A DNA stretch of 64,000 nt from NCBI RefSeq assembly GCF_011064285.1, contig NZ_CP049331.1, positions 310,001 through 374,000 on the forward strand. The letters are read 5' to 3'. Source of the DNA: Vibrio ziniensis (GTDB lineage Bacteria; Pseudomonadota; Gammaproteobacteria; Enterobacterales; Vibrionaceae). Below, piece by piece: positions 36,343 through 46,290 of the stretch. The notes under the pieces were generated by a model. That model did not search any database, was not told the DNA's origin, and saw only the letters and a list, made by a program, of their open reading frames with translations. Position 1 is the first letter of the stretch. Each line of letters opens with the position of its first letter. Position numbers and translations under genes: made by a program.

Positions 36343-37701
36343 ATGCATATTCATATCTTAGGAATTTGTGGCACATTCATGGGTGGCGTAGCGATGTTAG
36401 CCCGTCAATTAGGCCACAAAGTTACTGGTAGCGATGCCAATGTTTACCCGCCAATGAGTACTATGCTCGAATCACAAGGCATAGAAATTATTGAAGGTTT
36501 TGATACAACACAATTTGAGCCAAAGCCTGATCTGGTGGTGGTTGGCAATGCAATGAGCCGTGGAAATCCGTGTGTTGAATATGTGCTTAACAACAACCTA
36601 CGCTATGTTTCTGGACCTCAGTGGCTACAAGAGTTTCTTCTTCATGACCGTTGGGTATTAGCTGTATCGGGAACACACGGTAAAACCACCACATCCAGTA
36701 TGCTGACATGGGTACTTGAACACTGTGGGTATCAACCTGGCTTCCTTGTTGGTGGTGTGTTGGGGAACTTCGGCATCTCAGCTCGTTTGGGAGAAAGCAT
36801 GTTTTTCGTTGTGGAAGCTGATGAATATGACAGTGCTTTTTTCGACAAGCGTTCTAAGTTTGTTCATTACCACCCGAGAACGTTAGTTATGAATAATCTT
36901 GAGTTCGATCATGCTGACATCTTCGACAATCTTGAAGCGATAAAGCGTCAATTTCATCATTTAGTAAGAACTGTACCAGGTAATGGTCGTATCTTTGCAC
37001 CACTGCAAGATGAAGCATTGAAAGATGTTTTACAGCGTGGTTGTTGGAGTGAAACTGAGTTCACTGGCGAAAATGCAGACTGGCAAGCAGAAAAAATCAC
37101 CAAAGATGGTTCTCAATTTCATGTTCTGTACAAAGATACACGCGTCGGCACGGTGAAATGGGATTTAGTGGGCGACCATAACGTCAGTAACGCACTGATG
37201 ACGGTTGCAGCGGCACGACATGTGGGGGTGACTCCAGATCTGGCATGTGACGCATTAGGGCATTTTGTGAATACCAAACGTCGTTTAGAGTTGAAAGGTG
37301 AAGAGTCTGGTGTGGCTGTGTATGATGATTTTGCTCATCATCCGACAGCAATAGAACTCACTTTGGACGGATTACGTAACAAAATGGGTGATAAGAAAAT
37401 CATCGCGGTATTGGAACCTCGATCAGCCACTATGAAGCTTGGTGTGCACAAAGAAACTCTCGCGCAGTCACTGCATACAGCGGATTCGGTTTATTTATTC
37501 CAGCCAGCAACGATTCCTTGGTCAGTACAAGATGTGGCAGACCAGTGTGCTCAATCTGCTCAGGTTAGCGATAATATTGATGAGTTCGTTGCGATGATTT
37601 GTACTGAGGCACAAGCGGGCGACCAAATTCTGGTGATGAGTAACGGTGGCTTTAATGGTATTCACGATAAGCTACTTGCCGCACTAAAAGCAAAACAGTA
37701 A
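36343..37701 (+). CDS. mpl: UDP-MurNAc:L-alanyl-gamma-D-glutamyl-meso-diaminopimelate ligase
   Basis: Mpl recycles cell-wall tripeptide by ligating it to UDP-MurNAc. It is a Mur-ligase-fold enzyme. The 452 residues show [24 protein letters not shown], the ATP loop [30 protein letters not shown], and the C-terminal domain with [20 protein letters not shown]. The ATG at 36343 aligns with the E. coli start; the upstream in-frame GTG adds six residues without support. It is followed five bases later by the region of ubiX. Confidence 0.97.
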   Translation: MHIHILGICGTFMGGVAMLARQLGHKVTGSDANVYPPMSTMLESQGIEIIEGFDTTQFEPKPDLVVVGNAMSRGNPCVEYVLNNNLRYVSGPQWLQEFLLHDRWVLAVSGTHGKTTTSSMLTWVLEHCGYQPGFLVGGVLGNFGISARLGESMFFVVEADEYDSAFFDKRSKFVHYHPRTLVMNNLEFDHADIFDNLEAIKRQFHHLVRTVPGNGRIFAPLQDEALKDVLQRGCWSETEFTGENADWQAEKITKDGSQFHVLYKDTRVGTVKWDLVGDHNVSNALMTVAAARHVGVTPDLACDALGHFVNTKRRLELKGEESGVAVYDDFAHHPTAIELTLDGLRNKMGDKKIIAVLEPRSATMKLGVHKETLAQSLHTADSVYLFQPATIPWSVQDVADQCAQSAQVSDNIDEFVAMICTEAQAGDQILVMSNGGFNGIHDKLLAALKAKQ

Positions 37702-37715
37702 AGAGTTTGAACCAT

Positions 37716-38336
37716 ATGAAGCCGACTAAAGCCATTACCTTAGCTTGGACTGGAGCTTCAGGTGCGCCTTATGGTATGCGTCTGTTGCAGTGCTTGCTTG
37801 CAGCAGATTACACCGTGTATCTGCTGATCTCCTCTGCTGCGCGTGTTGTGTTGGCAACTGAGCATAATCTCAAATTGCCTAGTGGGCCTGATGCTGCGAG
37901 AGCTGCGTTGGTTGAACATCTGCAGTGTGATGCGGATAAATTGGTTGTTTGTGGCAAAGAGGATTGGTTCTCTCCGGTTGCATCTGGTTCAGCGGCGCCC
38001 AAACAGATGATTGTTTGTCCTTGTTCAACGGGTAGTGTTGCAGCTATTGCTCACGGCATGTCTGATAATCTTATTGAGCGAGCGGCTGATGTGGTAATGA
38101 AAGAGCGCGGACAACTGTTGTTAGTGGTTCGGGAAACCCCATTTTCTACTTTGCATCTAGAGAACATGCACAAGCTGTCACAAATGGGAGTGACCATTAT
38201 GCCTGCCGCTCCGGGTTTTTATCATCAGCCGAAATCCATTGATGATCTGATTGATTTCATGGTCGCTCGTATTTTGGATCATTTAGGCATTGAGCAAACT
38301 CTTATACCACGTTGGGGGTATGAACAACGTAGTTAA
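37716..38336 (+). CDS. ubiX: Flavin prenyltransferase UbiX
   Basis: UbiX attaches a dimethylallyl group to FMN to make the prenylated cofactor of the UbiD decarboxylase in ubiquinone synthesis. The 206 residues carry [17 protein letters not shown] (FMN loop), the [27 protein letters not shown] helix and the [13 protein letters not shown] signature. The ATG at 37716 is used because an upstream TTG lacks a ribosome-binding site. It is probably co-transcribed with mpl. No terminator is obvious before the thiamine riboswitch. Confidence 0.95.
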   Translation: MKPTKAITLAWTGASGAPYGMRLLQCLLAADYTVYLLISSAARVVLATEHNLKLPSGPDAARAALVEHLQCDADKLVVCGKEDWFSPVASGSAAPKQMIVCPCSTGSVAAIAHGMSDNLIERAADVVMKERGQLLLVVRETPFSTLHLENMHKLSQMGVTIMPAAPGFYHQPKSIDDLIDFMVARILDHLGIEQTLIPRWGYEQRS

Positions 38337-38380
38337 CGTACAAGTAGCATCTCTTTTCATTTACATTTACAATCCACCTT

Positions 38381-38509
38381 ACTCACGGGGGGCTAACCAT
38401 TCATCAAATGAGTGGCGCTGAGATCAAGCTGAGCTTGGGACCCGCAGTCCATTATTATTTTAATAGTGGTATTTACCTGAACCAGATAATGCTGGCGTAG
38501 GAATTGAGT
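38381..38509 (+). promoter_or_regulatory. TPP riboswitch (THI element)
   Basis: The core motifs appear in order: GGGGGGCT, hairpin CCATTCAT/ATGAGTGG, CTGAGA (pyrimidine-sensor side), GACCCG, ACCTGAACCAGATAATGCTGG and CGTAGGAA, with closing P1 arms ACTCA and TGAGT. Downstream, CCTCA can pair with TGAGG, which overlaps the thiB ribosome-binding site GAGGAG (38569-38574). This suggests TPP-dependent control of translation initiation. It regulates thiBPQ. Confidence 0.95.
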
Positions 38510-38582
38510 TGGGAATGTTATAATCGAATCACGGATTATTCTTGTCCTCCCTCAAGCCTGTCAGCTCTGAGGAGAGCGAGCC

Positions 38583-39590
38583 TTGAACATCAAACTTTCT
38601 GCCATTGCTTTGGCAACTTTATCCTTTACTACAATATCAACGAGTGCAGCCTTCGCTGCTGATAACACTCTCACTGTCTATACCTATGACTCATTCGCTG
38701 CAGAATGGGGGCCGGGTCCTGCTATTGAAAAAGCATTTGAAGCACAATGTGGATGCGATTTGAATTTTGTCGCTCTGGATGATGGCGTTTCTATTTTGAA
38801 CCGTCTGCGTTTAGAGGGCGATAAAACCAAAGCAGACATCGTATTAGGTTTAGATAACAACCTTATGGTCGAAGCGAAACAAGCGGGTTTGTTAGCTCCA
38901 CATGCAGTGGACACCAAATCACTTCAAGTACCAAATGGTTGGAACGACGACACTTTTGTTCCTTTTGACTATGGTTACTTCGCTTTTGTTTACAACAAAG
39001 ATAAGCTGGCTAATCCACCAAAAAGCCTAAAAGAGTTAGTTGAAAGCCGAGATGACCTAACAGTTATTTATCAAGACCCGCGTACTTCAACGCCAGGCCA
39101 AGGTTTGCTACTTTGGATGAAATCTGTCTATGGCGATAAAGCTACTGATGCATGGAAACAGTTAGCGAAGAAAACGGTAACGGTAACCAAGGGTTGGTCT
39201 GAGTCATATTCGATGTTCCTGAAAGGTGAGTCAGATTTGGTGTTGTCGTACACCACGTCTCCGGCTTACCACCTGATTGCGGAAAATGACGCACGTTTTG
39301 CTACCGCAGATTTTGCAGAAGGTCACTACATGCAGGTTGAGGTTGCGGCTAAGGTTAAGAGCAGTCAACATCAAAAACTAGCAGATGAGTTTATGAGTTT
39401 TATCCTTAGTAATGATTTCCAATCGGTGATTCCAACAGGGAACTGGATGTATCCAGTAACCAAGACTGAGTTACCAGAAGGTTTTGAGTCTTTATCTGTA
39501 CCTCAGAAATCTTTAAGTTTTAGCGCAGCCGAAGTAGCGAAAGAGCGTAAAGTTTGGATTCGTGAATGGCAAAATGCTCTAACTTTCTAA
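38583..39590 (+). CDS. thiB: Thiamine ABC transporter substrate-binding protein ThiB
   Basis: ThiB is the periplasmic binding protein for thiamine, TMP and TPP. The 335 residues start with a signal peptide (cleavage near SAAFA/A) and include TLTVYTYDSFAAEWGPGP, FVPFDYGYFAFVYNK and DPRTSTPGQGLLLWMKSVYG, typical of the family. The only start with a proper ribosome-binding site (GAGGAG, eight bases) is a TTG at 38583. The TPP riboswitch upstream confirms the substrate. Confidence 0.95.
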   Translation: MNIKLSAIALATLSFTTISTSAAFAADNTLTVYTYDSFAAEWGPGPAIEKAFEAQCGCDLNFVALDDGVSILNRLRLEGDKTKADIVLGLDNNLMVEAKQAGLLAPHAVDTKSLQVPNGWNDDTFVPFDYGYFAFVYNKDKLANPPKSLKELVESRDDLTVIYQDPRTSTPGQGLLLWMKSVYGDKATDAWKQLAKKTVTVTKGWSESYSMFLKGESDLVLSYTTSPAYHLIAENDARFATADFAEGHYMQVEVAAKVKSSQHQKLADEFMSFILSNDFQSVIPTGNWMYPVTKTELPEGFESLSVPQKSLSFSAAEVAKERKVWIREWQNALTF

Positions 39591-39612
39591 CGTATACGTT
39601 TTTAAGGTTTAA

Positions 39613-41217
39613 GTGAGTTTGAACACTGTTCCTAAAATTGGTATTGGGGTCGCGATAGCCGTCGCGACCTTTGTCATTTCTGCACTTTGCGCTTTGCTTC
39701 TCCATGCACCTAGCCTGAACTTTGTGCAGGTTTGGCAGGATCCGTTCTATCGCCATGTGACTCAATTTAGTTTCTATCAAGCAAGTCTATCTATGTTGCT
39801 GAGTGTCGGCTTTGCAGTTCCGGTTTCCCATGCGTTATACCGAAGACATTTTTGGGGAAGAGGCCTGCTTATCAAACTCTTTGCTACTACGCTTGTACTG
39901 CCAGTGTTAGTCGGAGTGTTTGGACTACTAGAGATATACGGCAACAGTGGCATACTGGCTAAGACGTTAGGCTGGTTTGAGTTGAAATTACCTTTTTCCA
40001 TTTATGGATTAAATGGCATTTTGCTGGCGCATTTCTTCTTCAATTTACCTTATGCGAGTCGCTTATTGTTGCAAGCATTAGAATCCATTCCTGAAGAGCA
40101 ACATAAGCTCTGTGCGCATTTAGGTATGAGCCACTGGAATAAGTTTCGTTGGGTGGAATGGCCTCGTATTCGTCAACAGTTACCACATGTTTGTGGCTTA
40201 GTGTTTATGCTGTGTTTTACCAGCTTCGCTACAGTGATGGCGCTAGGCGGTGGGCCCAAATCAACCACCATTGAGTTAGCTATCTATCAAGCGATCAAGT
40301 TTGATTTTGACCTGCAAGCGGGTGCGCTGTTAGCTCTCTGGCAGATCATTCTGTGCAGTGTTTTGTATTTATCAATTCAGAAACTGGCTAAGCCAGTTGC
40401 GGTTACAGCAGGTAATGTAGCTACCTATCACGTTGTTAGTCGAGATTCATTCAAAGCGCGTTGTTGGGACTGGACATGGATACTGTTTGTTATTGCGCTT
40501 GTCGTCCCACCTTTGTTGATGGTGGTGTTAAGCGGCATTAATTCGCAAGCTTATGCAGTATTAACTGATAGCAAATTCTGGCATGCGTTTTTAGCATCCA
40601 TACAGGTGGCTTTACTGGCTTCATTGTTTGCTTTGGTTGCTGGGATCGCCATTCTCATCACAACAAGATTTTGGCGTATCCGTTATCAAACAACAAAAGC
40701 CAGCATGCTTGAACTGACGGGAACTATCATTCTTGTTACACCAGGATTGGTGGTGAGTACGGGACTATTCTTGTTATTGCGTAGCTTTACCGATGCGTTC
40801 AGTTTTGCGTTTTGGGTCGTGGTGGCGGTGAATGCTTTGATGGCTTTGCCCTATGTGTTAAAAAGTCTGGCTCAACCGATGCTGCATATTGAGCAGCAAT
40901 ATCAGTTTCTCTGTGCATCGTTAGGGATTCGCGGTTGGCATCGAATAAAGTGGATTGAAGGAAAAGCGCTGAGTAGACCTATAGCACATGCTTTTGCTAT
41001 CAGCTTTCTGCTTTCAATGGGCGATCTCAGCGCGATAGCGCTTTTTGGTAGCCAAGATTTCCGAACTCTACCCCTTTACCTGTTCCAACTGCTTGGTAGC
41101 TATCAAATGGAATCCGCAGCGGTGGTGTCACTGACTTTACTGGTAATGAGTGTTAGCTGCTTTGCCGTGATTGAAAAACTGTTTATTGCTCATTCTTCTC
41201 GAGGTCGTGAATGTTAG
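39613..41217 (+). CDS. thiP: Thiamine ABC transporter permease ThiP
   Basis: ThiP is a duplicated permease: two binding-protein-dependent transport domains of about six helices each in 534 residues. The coupling-loop EAA-like motifs lie at EEQHKLCAHLGMSHWNKFRWVEWPRIR and at QQYQFLCASLGIRGWHRIKWIEGKAL. It begins at a GTG after TAAGG, 22 bases downstream of thiB. Its end overlaps thiQ by seven bases. Confidence 0.95.
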   Translation: MSLNTVPKIGIGVAIAVATFVISALCALLLHAPSLNFVQVWQDPFYRHVTQFSFYQASLSMLLSVGFAVPVSHALYRRHFWGRGLLIKLFATTLVLPVLVGVFGLLEIYGNSGILAKTLGWFELKLPFSIYGLNGILLAHFFFNLPYASRLLLQALESIPEEQHKLCAHLGMSHWNKFRWVEWPRIRQQLPHVCGLVFMLCFTSFATVMALGGGPKSTTIELAIYQAIKFDFDLQAGALLALWQIILCSVLYLSIQKLAKPVAVTAGNVATYHVVSRDSFKARCWDWTWILFVIALVVPPLLMVVLSGINSQAYAVLTDSKFWHAFLASIQVALLASLFALVAGIAILITTRFWRIRYQTTKASMLELTGTIILVTPGLVVSTGLFLLLRSFTDAFSFAFWVVVAVNALMALPYVLKSLAQPMLHIEQQYQFLCASLGIRGWHRIKWIEGKALSRPIAHAFAISFLLSMGDLSAIALFGSQDFRTLPLYLFQLLGSYQMESAAVVSLTLLVMSVSCFAVIEKLFIAHSSRGREC

Positions 41218-41915
41218 TTTTAGAAAACGTACGTTATGAATATCAAAATGAGTGGTTTGAGTTTTGTTTGAATGTACCTCAAGGCGCTATTGTGTCCTTG
41301 ATGGGACCAAGTGGGGCTGGCAAGTCGACACTGCTCAGCTTAGTCGCAGGATTCATCGAACCTAACAGCGGAGAGATGCGTGTATCGGGAGAGTCGCTTC
41401 TGGATAAGGAACCTTATCAGCGCCCATTTTCGATGCTGTTCCAAGAACACAACTTATTTGCTCATTTAACTGTGCGTGAAAATATCGCGTTGGGGTTGAA
41501 CCCAAGCTTGAAATTAACCGCTCAACAGAAAGAGCTTGTTGATATTGCTGCAAAACAAGTGGGAGTGGATGAGTATTTAAATCGTCTTCCACAAAGTCTA
41601 TCTGGTGGGCAACGCCAAAGGGTGGCTCTTGCTCGCTGCTTTGTCCAACCTCATCCTATTTGGCTACTTGATGAACCTTTTTCTGCACTAGATCCTTTGC
41701 TGCGTGAAGAAATGCTCTGTTTGGTAAAACGCTTGACCACAGAGCGCAATATTACTGTGATTATGGTGACTCACCACTTAAGTGATGCTAAAGCCATTGC
41801 CTCACATTTTGCATTTTTGGCTGAGGGGAAAGTACAAGTTTTTGACGAAGTTTCAGCACTGTCTTCGTCACATTCACATCCTTTGCTCAGTGACTTCGTT
41901 AGAGCCGGTGAATAA
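41211..41915 (+). CDS. thiQ: Thiamine ABC transporter ATP-binding protein ThiQ
   Basis: ThiQ powers thiamine import through ThiP. The 234 residues show Walker A (GPSGAGKST), the Q-loop FSMLFQEHNLFAHLTV, signature LSGGQRQRVALARC, Walker B IWLLDEPFSALDP and the switch His in VTHHLSDA. It is the last gene of the riboswitch-controlled operon and overlaps thiP by seven bases, so the two are translationally coupled. Confidence 0.96.
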   Translation: MLVLENVRYEYQNEWFEFCLNVPQGAIVSLMGPSGAGKSTLLSLVAGFIEPNSGEMRVSGESLLDKEPYQRPFSMLFQEHNLFAHLTVRENIALGLNPSLKLTAQQKELVDIAAKQVGVDEYLNRLPQSLSGGQRQRVALARCFVQPHPIWLLDEPFSALDPLLREEMLCLVKRLTTERNITVIMVTHHLSDAKAIASHFAFLAEGKVQVFDEVSALSSSHSHPLLSDFVRAGE

Positions 41916-41916
41916 T

Positions 41917-41953
41917 AAAAAGCCTCACACAATTGGCATTGGTGAGGCTTTTT
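41917..41953. terminator. Terminator between thiQ and darP
   Basis: AAAAAGCCTCAC pairs with GTGAGGCTTTTT across a 13-base loop, directly after the thiQ stop. T-runs on both sides serve both converging genes. Confidence 0.9.
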
Positions 41954-41970
41954 CAATACAACAAATAGCG

Positions 41971-42501
41971 TTACAAAATCGATGTGTCGTTGTGCTCTTT
42001 AAGTACTTGGAAGATTTCACGAGAAGCTTTTGGCGGCTTATTGCCTTCTTTCTCTTTCTTCGCTTGGCGAGCTAGTTGACGTAGACGTTGGCGATCCATA
42101 TCCGGATAGAGATCCATTGCGTCGTTAATTGCGTCATCCCCTTGCTCAACAATACGGTCACGCATCTGTTCGAGCTTGTGTAATACCGCAGTATTTTGTG
42201 AGTGCTTGTTACGTAACTTGTCCAGCGCCGCTTGGATTGGCTCAGGATCGATGGTTCGCATCATTTTACCGATGTATTGCAGTTGACGACGTCTAGCTTC
42301 CATGTCGAAACGTTGCGCATCTTTGATCGCTAATAGCAGATCTTCAGGCATCGGGATTTTTGATAACTGTGATGATTTCAAACCAACCAGTTCTTCACCG
42401 AGCTTTTGCAGCGCAGTCATGTCATTTTTCATTTCGGTTTTACTAACCCAAATGATCTCCTCTTCTTCTTCCCAAGGAGCTTTTTGGTTTTTACGTGCCA
42501 T
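41971..42501 (-). CDS. darP: Ribosome-associated protein DarP (YjgA)
   Basis: DarP/YjgA associates with late 50S precursors and helps peptidyl-transferase-centre maturation in E. coli. The 176-residue protein is highly charged and helical: an acidic N-terminus ([19 protein letters not shown]), [22 protein letters not shown], and a basic C-terminal half with [17 protein letters not shown]. The ATG at 42501 (MARKNQK) is the family start. It is divergent from pmbA, as in E. coli. Confidence 0.93.
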   Translation of the reverse strand: MARKNQKAPWEEEEEIIWVSKTEMKNDMTALQKLGEELVGLKSSQLSKIPMPEDLLLAIKDAQRFDMEARRRQLQYIGKMMRTIDPEPIQAALDKLRNKHSQNTAVLHKLEQMRDRIVEQGDDAINDAMDLYPDMDRQRLRQLARQAKKEKEGNKPPKASREIFQVLKEHNDTSIL

Positions 42502-42818
42502 TTTCTTCAACTATTGAGGTGTATATGTCAGCTATTTTAGCAAGAATCGTGGGGAGAAAGCGAAATTCTTGTTACTCTATAGCCAATAAACCTGAACTCG
42601 GGATAATCTAAGCCTCTCATCACCGCACTTTTAGCGCCTGATGTCGTTAAAATTGGCGCAGTAGATTGGCTATTGCCTTATGTTTTTGCTTCGTTTTGCA
42701 TCTAAAATTGCAGTACTGAGTGATGTGGGATTTATAAATCAGAAATCAAAAGCTATCGTCTTTCTTATCCCAAGTTCAGGTTAAGTCATTATTCGAAAGC
42801 TCAATAGTTGGATGAGAT
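42502..42818. other. Divergent regulatory gap between darP and pmbA
   Basis: 317 bases without a supported gene. It presumably holds both promoters. I see a GCGCC/GGCGC inverted repeat near 42630-42655 and a 28-codon ATG frame at 42525, neither convincing. Confidence 0.5.
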
Positions 42819-44162
42819 ATGGATTTAAAACAGCAAGTCGCTATGCAGCGCACCGAACTTGAAGCCGCAGTTGCTAAAGCGCTAGACATGGCATCAGCCA
42901 GTGCAGATGCTGCTGAAGTTGCGATTACAAAGAGCACAGGATTAAGTGTCTCTACTCGTATGTGTGAAGTGGAGAACGTTGAATTCAACAGTGATGGCGC
43001 CTTAGGCATTACAGTCTATCGAGGGCAGCGCAAAGGTAGTGCTTCTACTTCTGATCTAAGTGAGAAAGCGATTCAGCAAACGGTATTGGCTGCACTAGAT
43101 ATCGCGAAATACACATCAGAAGATCCATTCGCTGGACCAGCACCGAAGGAGTTGATGGTCAAAGAGATCCCTGATTTGGATCTGTTTCACCCAAATGCGA
43201 TTGACCCTGACAGTGCAGCTAAAATTGCCATTGCTGCTGAGCAAGCTGCACTGAATGTTAGTGACAGAATTAAGCAAAGTGATGGCGCAAGTTATGACAG
43301 CCATTATGGCGTTAAAGTGTATGGTAACAGCCACGGTTTATTGGGTAGCTACGCGTCTAGCCGTCATAGCATCAGTTGTTGTGTGATTGGTGAAGGCAAA
43401 AATGGTGAGATGGAACGTGATTACAGCTATACCGTTGCTCGACATTGTGATGATTTATGGGTGCCTGAACGAGTTGGTAAAGAAGCCGCGGAGAAAACAG
43501 TAAGCCGATTGGATGCACAAAAGCTTAAGACGGGCAAATTCCCTGTAATGTTTGCCGCAGATGTTGCTACAGGCTTGTTAGGGCACCTAGTGATGGCTAT
43601 CAGTGGCGGTAACTTATACCGTAAGTCATCGTTCCTGCTTGATCATCTAGGTAAACAGATTCTTCCGAGCTGGTTTAACGTCTCTGAGCGCCCTCATATT
43701 TTACGTGGTCTTGCTTCAAGCCCATTTGATAGTGAAGGTGTTAGAACCGTGGATACGGAAATCATCACTGATGGTGTATTGTCTACTTACCTTCTGACGA
43801 GCTACGCAGCAAGAAAGATGGGGATGACACCAACAGGTCATGCTGGTGGTATTCACAACTGTTTTGTGAAATCGACAGGACAGAACTTTGAGCAAATGCT
43901 TAAAGAGCTAGGTACTGGTCTATTAGTGACAGAAGTGATGGGGCAAGGCGTGAACATTGTCACTGGTGACTATTCACGTGGTGCCGCAGGTTTCTGGGTT
44001 GAAAATGGTGTGATTCAGTATCCTGTGTCGGAAATTACCATCGCAGGCAATCTGAAAGATATGTTCAACCAAATTGTGGCCGTGGGTAGTGATGTAGAAA
44101 CTCGCTCGCAAATCCAAACAGGTTCTATTTTACTTGAGTCGATGAAAGTGGCAGGCGAATAG
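42819..44162 (+). CDS. pmbA: Metalloprotease subunit PmbA (TldE)
   Basis: PmbA/TldE forms a heterodimeric zinc protease with TldD. It processes microcin B17 and degrades CcdA in E. coli, and TldE lacks the HExxxH metal site. The 447 residues show the family pattern [37 protein letters not shown] in the N-terminal half and the C-terminal [21 protein letters not shown]. No HExxxH is present, as expected. tldD itself is not in the window. Confidence 0.95.
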   Translation: MDLKQQVAMQRTELEAAVAKALDMASASADAAEVAITKSTGLSVSTRMCEVENVEFNSDGALGITVYRGQRKGSASTSDLSEKAIQQTVLAALDIAKYTSEDPFAGPAPKELMVKEIPDLDLFHPNAIDPDSAAKIAIAAEQAALNVSDRIKQSDGASYDSHYGVKVYGNSHGLLGSYASSRHSISCCVIGEGKNGEMERDYSYTVARHCDDLWVPERVGKEAAEKTVSRLDAQKLKTGKFPVMFAADVATGLLGHLVMAISGGNLYRKSSFLLDHLGKQILPSWFNVSERPHILRGLASSPFDSEGVRTVDTEIITDGVLSTYLLTSYAARKMGMTPTGHAGGIHNCFVKSTGQNFEQMLKELGTGLLVTEVMGQGVNIVTGDYSRGAAGFWVENGVIQYPVSEITIAGNLKDMFNQIVAVGSDVETRSQIQTGSILLESMKVAGE

Positions 44163-44184
44163 CCAACGGATTTCTTAACAAACG

Positions 44185-44217
44185 AAAAGCGCTGATGAAA
44201 TGTCAGCGCTTTTTTTA
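44185..44217 (+). terminator. Terminator downstream of pmbA
   Basis: AAAAGCGCTGA pairs with TCAGCGCTTTT around TGAAATG, ending in a run of seven T, 22 bases after the pmbA stop. The repeat copy begins 28 bases later. Confidence 0.92.
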
Positions 44218-44244
44218 TGTTTGTCTTTCAGATAAACAGATCTT

Positions 44245-44421
44245 TTATACCATATCCTAGATAAAAATATGATCAGACAGAGCATCGGTAGAACAGCGAA
44301 TAGGCGTCAAACGCAAACGCGCATTCATTCGTCCCTGAAGCTCCGCCGAGCCATCCATGGCTCGGAGGGTTTGCTTATCGACGCCTATTCACTGACCAGG
44401 AAATTATCCAGAATGGTATTA
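44245..44421. repeat. Structured intergenic repeat, copy 2
   Basis: About 177 bases, closely matching copy 1 at 7968-8143, in the same orientation. Long identical blocks include CTAGATAAAAATATGATCAG and CATTCATTCGTCCCTGAAGC. The inner stem is GAACAGCGAATAGGCGTC with GACGCCTATTCACTGACC: where copy 1 has a G-C pair (AATGGG/CCCATT), this copy has A-T (AATAGG/CCTATT). The terminal arm supplies the mgtE stop codon. Confidence 0.87.
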
Positions 44422-45774
44422 GATGAAAAGGGTAGCTAAACCTAAAAATACGGATAGTCCGACGACGTCAGTAATGGTTGTGAGTGCCATACCTCCGGCC
44501 AAAGCAGGGTCGATATTCATCTTCTTCAGAATGACTGGAATCATTACGCCAGCGACACCTGCAACAAAGAGATTGGTCATCATCGCGGCAGAGATAATGC
44601 CGCCTAGCATCCATTCTCCTTTCCAAGCAACGACAATAGCGCCAATGATCAGTGCCCATAGAATGCCGTTTAAAAAGCCGATGGAGGCTTCTTTGAGTAG
44701 CAACTCGCGCTTGTTACTGTCCCCGATGTGACCCAAAGCTAGACCGCGAATGACCAGTGCTACCGTCTGGTTGCCTGCCACACCGCCCATTGAGGGGACG
44801 ATGGTCATCAGAACGGCAATCGCTGCCATTTGATCGAGTGTCGCTTCAAACATGTTCGATACCGACGCTGCTGCTAGAGCGGCTAATACGTTTGCACCAA
44901 GCCAGATACTGCGTTTTCGCGCAGACTTAACTACAGGAGCAAAGGTATCTTCGTCGTCGTCCATACCTGCCATACTCATCATTGAGTGCTCAGCGTCTTC
45001 ACGAATAACGTCAACCACGTCATCGATGGTAATACGACCAACAAGGTGCTGGTTTTCGTCCACAACAGGGGCCGATATCCAGTTACGACGTTCGAACAGG
45101 CTCGCGACATCTAAGTCTTTGGTGTCAACTTTAATTGCTTCGTCGGCATCTTCCATAATATCGCTGACAGACACATCCACTTGTGCTGTGATAAGTGCGG
45201 TTAGCGATAAGTGACCAATCAAACGACTTTCTTCATCGATCACGTAAAGTGCATCGGTGGCTTCGGGTAGTTCACCTTTCATTCTCAGATAACGCAAAAC
45301 TACGTCAACATCGACATCACTACGAATCGTAATAACGTCGGTGTTCATCAATCCACCAGCAGTATCTTCCGGATAAGACAGTGCTGTTTGAACACGATGT
45401 CTATCCGCTGCATCCATTTGAGCAAGAACTTCACGAGAGAGATCGTCGGGTAAGCTACGAAGTACGTAGGCCACATCATCGGTGTCCATACCTTCTGTTG
45501 CTTCTGCCAACTTCTCTGGTGCCATTTTAGATACTAAGGCATCTTTGACGTCTTCGTTTAGTTCATCAAGAATTTCACCGTAATCTTCAGGATCGGTCAG
45601 TTGCCACAATACATTACGTGCTTTGCGAGGCGAGGCTTCAAGTAGGTGTGCAATGTCTTCCGGTTCCATGTCTTGTAGTTGTCTACGGACATGGACGAAG
45701 CGACCATTATCTAATGCTTCTGTGATTTCTTGGAGGGTGTTATGTGCTTGGTCAAACTCGATTTGCTCGGCCAT
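44419..45774 (-). CDS. mgtE: Magnesium transporter MgtE
   Basis: MgtE is a Mg2+ channel gated by its cytosolic magnesium-sensing domains. The 451 residues divide into the superhelical N-domain (about 30-130, EDIAHLLEASPRKARNVLWQL), a CBS pair (about 135-260) and five membrane helices from about 280 with the pore motif GVAGNQTVALVIRGLALG. The ATG at 45774 has GAGGAGG upstream. The final codons read into the terminal arm of the repeat, which provides the TAA. Confidence 0.95.
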   Translation of the reverse strand: MAEQIEFDQAHNTLQEITEALDNGRFVHVRRQLQDMEPEDIAHLLEASPRKARNVLWQLTDPEDYGEILDELNEDVKDALVSKMAPEKLAEATEGMDTDDVAYVLRSLPDDLSREVLAQMDAADRHRVQTALSYPEDTAGGLMNTDVITIRSDVDVDVVLRYLRMKGELPEATDALYVIDEESRLIGHLSLTALITAQVDVSVSDIMEDADEAIKVDTKDLDVASLFERRNWISAPVVDENQHLVGRITIDDVVDVIREDAEHSMMSMAGMDDDEDTFAPVVKSARKRSIWLGANVLAALAAASVSNMFEATLDQMAAIAVLMTIVPSMGGVAGNQTVALVIRGLALGHIGDSNKRELLLKEASIGFLNGILWALIIGAIVVAWKGEWMLGGIISAAMMTNLFVAGVAGVMIPVILKKMNIDPALAGGMALTTITDVVGLSVFLGLATLFI

Positions 45775-46001
45775 GGCTTCCTCCTCGTGATTGAATACTT
45801 ACAATGCGCAGAATATTAACTTAATTCTATGCCTTATTTAATAGTAACTTGCTGGCAAAGATTAATTATTTGTGTGCTTATGACTCTATGCTGACTTTGG
45901 AACTGTTATTTCTATGCTTTGTGTTAATAGGGTTAGTTAGGTTAGTTGTTTTATTGATAGAACTTATCTCAACATGCTCAGATAAACTCAATTTTGGAGA
46001 G

Positions 46002-46280
46002 TTACTCGTCTTCGTCGAATTTAACTTCAATCAGATGACAAACCGCATCTAAAGCTTGTTCTGCTTGAGAGCCTTCTGCTGAAATTGTTACATTCTGACC
46101 TTGAGCGGATTCAAGCATCAGAAGCCCCATAACGCTATCTGCAGTGGCTTCTTTACCTTCTTGATTTTGAATTGTCAGTACCGCTTCAAAGGACTGGGCT
46201 AATTCCACTAGCTTGACTGCCGCGCGAGCGTGTAAACCAAGGCGATTTTGGATAAGAACGGTGCGGCTAGATTGTGGCAT
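46002..46280 (-). CDS. npr: Phosphocarrier protein NPr
   Basis: NPr is the HPr-like carrier of the nitrogen PTS and passes phosphate from EI-Ntr to EIIA-Ntr (ptsN). The 92 residues contain the active-site histidine in [10 protein letters not shown] (His17) and the second-helix region [15 protein letters not shown]. It is the last gene of the rpoN-linked unit, 10 bases after rapZ. Confidence 0.94.
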   Translation of the reverse strand: MPQSSRTVLIQNRLGLHARAAVKLVELAQSFEAVLTIQNQEGKEATADSVMGLLMLESAQGQNVTISAEGSQAEQALDAVCHLIEVKFDEDE

Positions 46281-46290
46281 AGGGAATCCT

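Noticed and set aside
42525..42611. 28-codon frame (ATG at 42525) with GAGGTG close upstream, in the darP-pmbA gap
   Set aside because: Spacing is only about three bases, composition is not protein-like, and the region must hold two divergent promoters.
45849..46052. Hydrophobic rightward frame between mgtE and npr (possible small membrane protein)
   Set aside because: No ribosome-binding site before any ATG, and its 3' part is antisense to the end of npr. Hydrophobicity is easily produced by the T-rich strand.
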